From NCBI GenBank assembly GCA_017475765.1, contig JAFVEY010000075.1:1-56595 (forward strand): a DNA stretch of 56,595 nt, in the 5' to 3' direction. The notes below the pieces were generated by a model, which saw only the letters and a list, made by a program, of their open reading frames with translations, ran no database searches and was not told the DNA's origin. Shown here one piece after another: positions 52,638 through 56,595 of the stretch. The first letter of the stretch is position 1, and the number at the start of each line of letters is the position of its first letter. Position numbers and translations under genes: made by a program. Origin of the DNA: Clostridia bacterium (GTDB lineage Bacteria; Bacillota; Clostridia; Oscillospirales; Acutalibacteraceae).

Positions 52638-53372
52638 ATGAGCAGTATCAAAGATGTGTCGAGAATAGCGGCAAGGGGCTTGTCAGCACTTCGTATGATG
52701 ATTATGGGGAAAGAGGGTATTTATTACATAAACGGACCCGAAACTCTTCCGCCGCCGCTGAAAAGCTCTGAGGAAGCCGAAATCATGGTAAGGATTCAGA
52801 ATGGAGATGAAACGGCGAGAGAACCGCTGATCACACATAATCTCAGACTGGTTGTATATATCGCAAAGAAATTCGAGTCGCCGAGTGTCAGTGTTGAGGA
52901 TCTGATATCTATTGGCACGATCGGACTGATAAAGGCAGTCAATACCTTCAGACCGGAAAAAGGGATCAAGCTGGCAACCTACGCTTCACGATGTATTGAA
53001 AATGAAATACTGATGTTTCTTCGCAAAAGTTCTCAGCAGAAAAATGAGATTTCGATTGATGAGCCGCTGAATGTTGATTATGACGGCAATGAGCTTCTGA
53101 TAGCCGATATTTTAGGCAGCGACAGCGATACCGTGAATATCAGGCTGGAGAAGGAGTCTGAGGAAAACCAACTGATGAAAGCGGTTATGCGTCTTAGTGA
53201 CAGAGAGCTTTCCATTATGGAGCTTCGTTTCGGTCTAAATGGAAAGAAAGCACACACGCAAAAAGAGGTGGCAGATGAGTTAGGGATTTCCCAGTCATAT
53301 ATCTCCCGTCTGGAAAAGAAAATCATAAGACGGTTGAGAAATGAAATAAGCGACGACAGCAAAAGTGCTTGA
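52638..53372 (+). CDS. sigE: Sporulation sigma factor SigE
   Basis: A mother-cell sigma factor. After a pro-sequence of about 25-30 residues come region 2 ([31 protein letters not shown]), region 3 and region 4 ([37 protein letters not shown]). At 244 aa it is full length. AAAGGAGAGG precedes the ATG at 52638. The sigG gene, which often follows, is absent here. Confidence 0.95.
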   Translation: MSSIKDVSRIAARGLSALRMMIMGKEGIYYINGPETLPPPLKSSEEAEIMVRIQNGDETAREPLITHNLRLVVYIAKKFESPSVSVEDLISIGTIGLIKAVNTFRPEKGIKLATYASRCIENEILMFLRKSSQQKNEISIDEPLNVDYDGNELLIADILGSDSDTVNIRLEKESEENQLMKAVMRLSDRELSIMELRFGLNGKKAHTQKEVADELGISQSYISRLEKKIIRRLRNEISDDSKSA

Positions 53373-53385
53373 ATTTATTAAAAAA

Positions 53386-53425
53386 TATCCGCTGCAAATG
53401 TCAGTCAACCTGTATGCAGCGGATA
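53386..53425 (+). terminator. Hairpin after sigE
   Basis: Perfect 11-bp stem TATCCGCTGCA / TGCAGCGGATA with an 18-base loop. The following sequence (TAATTATAC) has no clear U-run, so termination is probable but weaker than at typical sites. Confidence 0.55.
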
Positions 53426-53592
53426 TAATTATACATCAAATTCAAATTTTTTATAAAATATTGACATAATGGTGTTTTTTGTGTATAATAATATCGGTTT
53501 TGAATCGAAGGAACATGATGAGGAATTGAAAATGGAAAGTGGAAAATTAAGGGTCGCTTCGCCCTGATTTATATTTTTAAAACAGATAAATT

Positions 53593-53775
53593 ATGGATAA
53601 CATTATTGAACAAAAGAGTTTTGGTTTTGGAATCAGGATCGTTAAGTTGTATAGGTATCTTTGTGATACTAAGAAAGAGTTTGTATTATCAAAACAGCTT
53701 TTGCGATCGGGAAGAAGTTTGAAAAAAATCTTAACTTCTATACTAAAGACGAGTAAAAAAATTTTCCATTTTTAA
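53593..53775 (+). pseudogene. Internally deleted four-helix-bundle protein (23S rRNA intervening-protein family)
   Basis: The first 40 residues (MDNIIEQKSFGFGIRIVKLY, YLCDTKKEFVLSKQLLRSG) match the start of the four-helix-bundle (S23/IVP) proteins common in gut bacteria, which are about 115-120 aa. The last part, SILKTSKKIF, matches the usual C-terminus. The roughly 55-60 residues between, including the TSIGANVxEA-type helix, are missing. A+T-rich, partly inverted segments flank it (TGGAAAATT at about 53541 and AATTTTCCA at about 53760). It is therefore a decayed accessory gene. Confidence 0.65.
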
Positions 53776-53792
53776 CTTTTAATTTAATATTT

Positions 53793-53874
53793 GCGGGTGT
53801 GGCGAAATTGGCAGACGCACAAGATTTAGGTTCTTGCGGAGCGATCCGTGCAGGTTCAAGTCCTGTCACCCGCA
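53793..53874 (+). tRNA. tRNA-Leu (anticodon UAG)
   Basis: The acceptor arm GCGGGTG (53793-53799) pairs with CACCCGC (53867-53873). The anticodon stem CAAGA/TCTTG encloses the loop TTTAGGT, giving anticodon UAG (reads CUA and other CUN codons). A long variable arm (GCGGAGCGATCCGTGC) and the T-arm GGTTCAAGTCC follow, typical of a class II tRNA. CCA is not encoded. An imperfect hairpin with arms AAGCCGT and ACGGCTT (53878-53913) lies directly downstream. Confidence 0.97.
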
Positions 53875-53921
53875 CTAAAGCCGTTGGAGGTGTGTACTCA
53901 CCTGTGACGGCTTAAATTTAT

Positions 53922-54464
53922 ATGAAAGGAGGAGATTTAACGAGTACATTGACAACAGACAGACTGATTTTGCGTCCATTCAGGAAAGGTGATGCCGTGA
54001 TGATGTACCACAACTGGACAAGTGATGAAAATGTTGCGAGATACTGTCATTGGAGCAAGCACGAGAATTTAGATACAACGGTTTGGCTTTTGAATATGTA
54101 TCTTGATGAAGCTGGCTCCGGATTTGAATATCGCTGGGCAATCACCGAAAAAGGTAATGACGAGCCGATAGGCGCAATTGATGTTGTACGGATAACCGAT
54201 AATAATAAAACCGCTGAAATCGGTTATGTATTGTCTAAAAAGCATTGGGGGAAAGGTTATGTTACCGAAGCCTTCAAAGCAGTAATCAATGAGTTGTTTT
54301 GTAATGGCTTTACCAAAATCAAAGCAGCACACCATGTTGATAACCCTGCTTCTGGAAGAGTTATGGAGAAATGCGGAATGACCTTTGTTGGTTATGATAA
54401 AGCAATTGCTAAATGGGAGTCTGACGAACTCTGCAATATCAAGCTTTATGAACTGTTAAAATAA
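53922..54464 (+). CDS. GNAT N-acetyltransferase, RimJ/RimL type, with an altered start codon
   Basis: The GNAT signature DRLILRPFRKGDA, then GAIDVVRITDNNKTAEIGYVL and HWGKGYVTEAFKAV (acetyl-CoA binding) and NPASGRVMEKCGM mark a RimJ/RimL-type acetyltransferase. The perfect AGGAGG (53927-53932) is 7 nt from an in-frame ACG at 53940, exactly where an ATG would be expected (ACGAGTACATTG, as in MSTLTTDRL). The upstream ATG at 53922 overlaps the ribosome-binding site and lacks one of its own. The gene may thus have lost its normal start by an ATG to ACG change and be weakly expressed. The rest of the frame is intact to a TAA. The substrate is unknown. Confidence 0.8.
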   Translation: MKGGDLTSTLTTDRLILRPFRKGDAVMMYHNWTSDENVARYCHWSKHENLDTTVWLLNMYLDEAGSGFEYRWAITEKGNDEPIGAIDVVRITDNNKTAEIGYVLSKKHWGKGYVTEAFKAVINELFCNGFTKIKAAHHVDNPASGRVMEKCGMTFVGYDKAIAKWESDELCNIKLYELLK

Positions 54465-54536
54465 AAATATTTTTTGGCGAAGAGCGCTTAGTAAAGAAAT
54501 CGGCTGATAAAGAAAAGTGAAAATATCGTCAATAGG

Positions 54537-54608
54537 ATGTTCATACAGATGCTCGAATCCTTGGGGTACGACATCGAACTGACCTATGTGAAGCGTGGGG
54601 AGGAATAA
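54537..54608 (+). pseudogene. C-terminal remnant of a helix-turn-helix (XRE-like) regulator
   Basis: A 23-codon frame ending in LESLGYDIELTYVKRGEE looks like the C-terminal end of small XRE/HigA-like regulators. The DNA-binding part is missing. The assignment rests on a short stretch. Confidence 0.35.
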
Positions 54609-54628
54609 GACATGGCATCAAGTCTTGA

Positions 54629-54890
54629 TATGATGAATATAATCTTAACGGTACAGAATTATGCTGTCCTCGTTCCGTACTGATGGCAATAGAAAAGAAA
54701 ACATTTTCTAATTACTGGACACAAACCGAAACTTATGAAGCCCTTGTAAAATATTTCCATGAATTTTGACGGTTTGCATGAGACAATCGAAATGCTTCTT
54801 GCAGGTCAGGAACAGCCTGTTGATACAAGGACTTTTTCCAATGATATGGTTGGCTCAGGCAGACCGTTATGGATATGCGTGAATGTCTGA
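54629..54890 (+). pseudogene. Frameshifted fragment of an AAA-ATPase-like / PD-(D/E)XK nuclease (DUF1703-type) gene
   Basis: One frame gives YDEYNLNGTELCCPRSVLMA, then IEKKTFSNYWTQTETYEALV, ending in a stop at 54767. The frame starting at 54762 continues with NFDGLHETIEMLLAGQEQPV and DTRTFSNDM to a stop at 54888. Together they match the central region (YDGY..., NPRSV..., NYW...T) of the AAA-ATPase-like, DUF1703 proteins frequent in gut bacteria. The N-terminal ATPase and C-terminal nuclease parts are missing. A single-base deletion explains the switch of frame. Confidence 0.6.
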
Positions 54891-54943
54891 AGGAAATCGG
54901 AGCGGAAGATATGGTCATCAAAAGTATGGCAAGGCTTAATTAA
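54869..54943 (+). pseudogene. Unassigned short coding remnant
   Basis: A 24-codon frame (MDMRECLKEIGAEDMVIKSM and a few more residues) overlaps the end of the DUF1703-type fragment. It reads like a real protein terminus of unknown origin, perhaps joined by deletion. Between here and 55198 I see only AT-rich sequence, including a TATAAT at 55083-55088 with no good -35. Confidence 0.25.
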
Positions 54944-55198
54944 ATATCTATGCTCTTGAAGTTGTGGGTAATATATCTAAAATCGGATCTTGATTTGGTT
55001 TGTTTTTTATGAAATTTGCAGAAAATAAATTTTAACTTTAAAAAAATGGATTTTATGAACGGTTCGTGAACACTGAGTATAGTATAATATTATAAATCAA
55101 AGTAACCTCTTACTGAACTGCTACTGCTTAGCAATATATTATTATTGCTGAATAAAGCTGCATGATTGTATATACTAAATATTTTAGGAGGGATTAAG

Positions 55199-56595
55199 AT
55201 GAGAGAAAGAATTATATCATTTATGCTTGCATTCATCCTTTCTCTGTCCATGTTTTCTCAGGCCATGGTTACAGACGGTTCCGAGGTGAATGCATCTGAA
55301 TTGGAGGGGAACAGGGGTGCAAGACTGTCCAGCATGGCAAATAGCCCGAGCAGGGCTCCTGCTTTGTCGGGAACTTTGCAGGCACTGATCAATGGTATAT
55401 CGGACGGTGAAAGCGGAACAGTCACACTTAGTAAGGATTATACTGAAAATATATACATTCCCGATAACAAGGATGTTACCATTGATCTGAACGGTCATTC
55501 TATTACTGCTGTTCGTGAAAAAAGCGAAACGACCACATTGAATACAGTGGTTGTCTTCGGTAAGCTGACCCTCACCGGAAACGGCAGTATTAAAGCCGGA
55601 GAGGTGACCAATGTACGTGGTGTTGATGTAGCAAGCAATGCCGTATTCAATATGGAAGGCGGCACTATCGAGGGCTTTAATCTTACCGGAAACGGTGCAG
55701 GCGTTCATGTGGAGAATAACGGTCAATTCAATATGAGTGGCGGTACTATTGACGGTAATACTGCATCAAACTACGGTGGCGGCGTGTTTGTATATGATAG
55801 CAAGTTAATTTCCTTTACAGGTGGTACAGTAAGTAATAATACTGCTCAGTACGGCGGCGGTCTTGCTGTCAATCTTATGAGCGAAGGTCTTGAGCTTACA
55901 GGCGGTACACTTTCAGGAAACAAAGCTGAGGAATATGGCGGCGGTCTTTATGTTGATGCAGCAGGTACGACCACCATTGACAGTATTACAATTTCGGAGA
56001 ATAACGCTTCACGAGGCGGCGGTGTTTATGTTCCTGCTTCCGGTATAATTAATATTGAAAGCGAAAAGATAGAAAATAATAAAGCCGAACTGTACGGCGG
56101 CGGAATCTACGGAACTACATCGTCCAAAATCAATATAAACGGCGGCAGCGTTGAGAAAAATCATGCCGAAATCGGCGGCGGTATTTATACATCTTACAAA
56201 TCGACGGTTACCGTTAAAGACGGCGCTATTTCGCAAAACCTTGCCGATACGCAGGGTGGCGGCATTTATCTTGCCGGTGAAAATAACGGCAATCGCTCCA
56301 CTCTTAATATGGAGGGCGGAAAGATTGATGCGAACGAGATTTCGGCAGACAGCAGTACACGCTACGGTGCAGGCGTCTGTGCAGCGGCAGGTTCTGTGAT
56401 TAATGTTAGCGGCGGTACTATTTCAAATAATAAAAATGCCGCATACGGCGGCGGTATATATTCGTACAACGACACTACATTGAATATTTCCGGCGGATTA
56501 ATTAGCAATAACAGCGCAACCTCAGCCGGCGGCGGAATATATGCTTATACATGGTGTACGATTACAATGTCTGACGGCGAAATAAGCGGCAACAG
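55199..56595 (+). CDS. Secreted parallel beta-helix surface protein (3' end beyond the window)
   Basis: Not terminated inside the window. AGGAGGG (55186-55192) precedes the ATG. A signal peptide (MRERIISFMLAFILSLSMFS) leads to a short linker and then at least ten imperfect repeats of the type (L/I)xxxGGTIxxNxAxxYGGGIY. This is the pattern of right-handed beta-helix adhesins similar to the polymorphic membrane protein repeats. Repeats run to the window edge. A likely role is adhesion or polysaccharide binding at the cell surface; the anchor is outside the window. Confidence 0.85.
   Translation, partial: MRERIISFMLAFILSLSMFSQAMVTDGSEVNASELEGNRGARLSSMANSPSRAPALSGTLQALINGISDGESGTVTLSKDYTENIYIPDNKDVTIDLNGHSITAVREKSETTTLNTVVVFGKLTLTGNGSIKAGEVTNVRGVDVASNAVFNMEGGTIEGFNLTGNGAGVHVENNGQFNMSGGTIDGNTASNYGGGVFVYDSKLISFTGGTVSNNTAQYGGGLAVNLMSEGLELTGGTLSGNKAEEYGGGLYVDAAGTTTIDSITISENNASRGGGVYVPASGIINIESEKIENNKAELYGGGIYGTTSSKININGGSVEKNHAEIGGGIYTSYKSTVTVKDGAISQNLADTQGGGIYLAGENNGNRSTLNMEGGKIDANEISADSSTRYGAGVCAAAGSVINVSGGTISNNKNAAYGGGIYSYNDTTLNISGGLISNNSATSAGGGIYAYTWCTITMSDGEISGN

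Noticed and set aside
55700-56595. CRISPR array or DNA tandem repeats
   Set aside because: The repeats are at protein level (GGTI..N..YGGGIY) with divergent DNA and an open reading frame throughout; they encode a beta-helix.

Overview
The window looks like a chromosomal segment of a low-to-mid GC, endospore-lineage Firmicute, most likely a gut Ruminococcus or a relative in the Oscillospiraceae. The reasons are the spoIIGA-sigE pair, a Phe T-box in front of pheST, the rplS-lepB-rbgA-rnhB-yraN and tig-clpP-clpX orders, strong AGGAGG ribosome-binding sites, and near-consensus SigA promoters with 17-bp spacers. Nearly all genes are on the + strand. The exceptions are a four-gene sulfur operon (9791 down to 5842) and a cyclophilin (11414-10608).

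Layout. 1-5755: the end of a membrane protein (DUF6688-like), an EpsC-type serine acetyltransferase and a large surface protein with a split beta-propeller. 5842-9791 (minus): a trans-sulfuration PLP enzyme, a nitrilase-fold hydrolase, a NifS-like cysteine desulfurase and a TtcA-like PP-loop ATPase, all translationally coupled behind a perfect consensus promoter. 9978-11414: a DUF3877-like protein and a membrane-anchored cyclophilin. 11746-28215: the most unusual part, a 16.5-kb gene cluster between a perfect consensus promoter and a perfect 19-bp terminator stem. 28421-34529: a small helical protein, an FtsX-type ABC transporter with its two-component system, and a DUF3592 protein. 34564-53372: mostly core genes (pheST, rplS, lepB, rbgA, rnhB, yraN, a dipeptidase, thrC, a phosphoesterase, tig, clpP, clpX, a HAD phosphatase, a pseudouridine synthase), then an orphan mazF, spoIIGA and sigE. 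53500-55100: tRNA-Leu(UAG) and a scar of decayed accessory genes. 55199-end: the start of a parallel beta-helix surface protein.

The 11.7-28.2 kb cluster encodes two paralogous membrane-anchored zinc-ribbon P-loop GTPases, each next to a 73-residue membrane peptide; a third, soluble zinc-ribbon GTPase; a protein resembling GTPase-associated protein 1 (GAP1); a GrpE-like factor; a lidless Hsp70; an Hsp70-vWA fusion; a large protein with an apparent J-like N-terminus without HPD, zinc ribbons and FN3-like domains; and a multi-spanning membrane protein. The GTPase, GAP1 and vWA parts recall the NTP-dependent conflict systems predicted by comparative genomics (Kaur, Burroughs, Iyer and Aravind). 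The dedicated Hsp70/GrpE/J-like machinery and the Hsp70-vWA fusion make this version unusual. A role in defence or envelope surveillance is inference only.

Product names for core genes are firm. Names in the 16.5-kb cluster rest on motifs read by eye, without any profile search.
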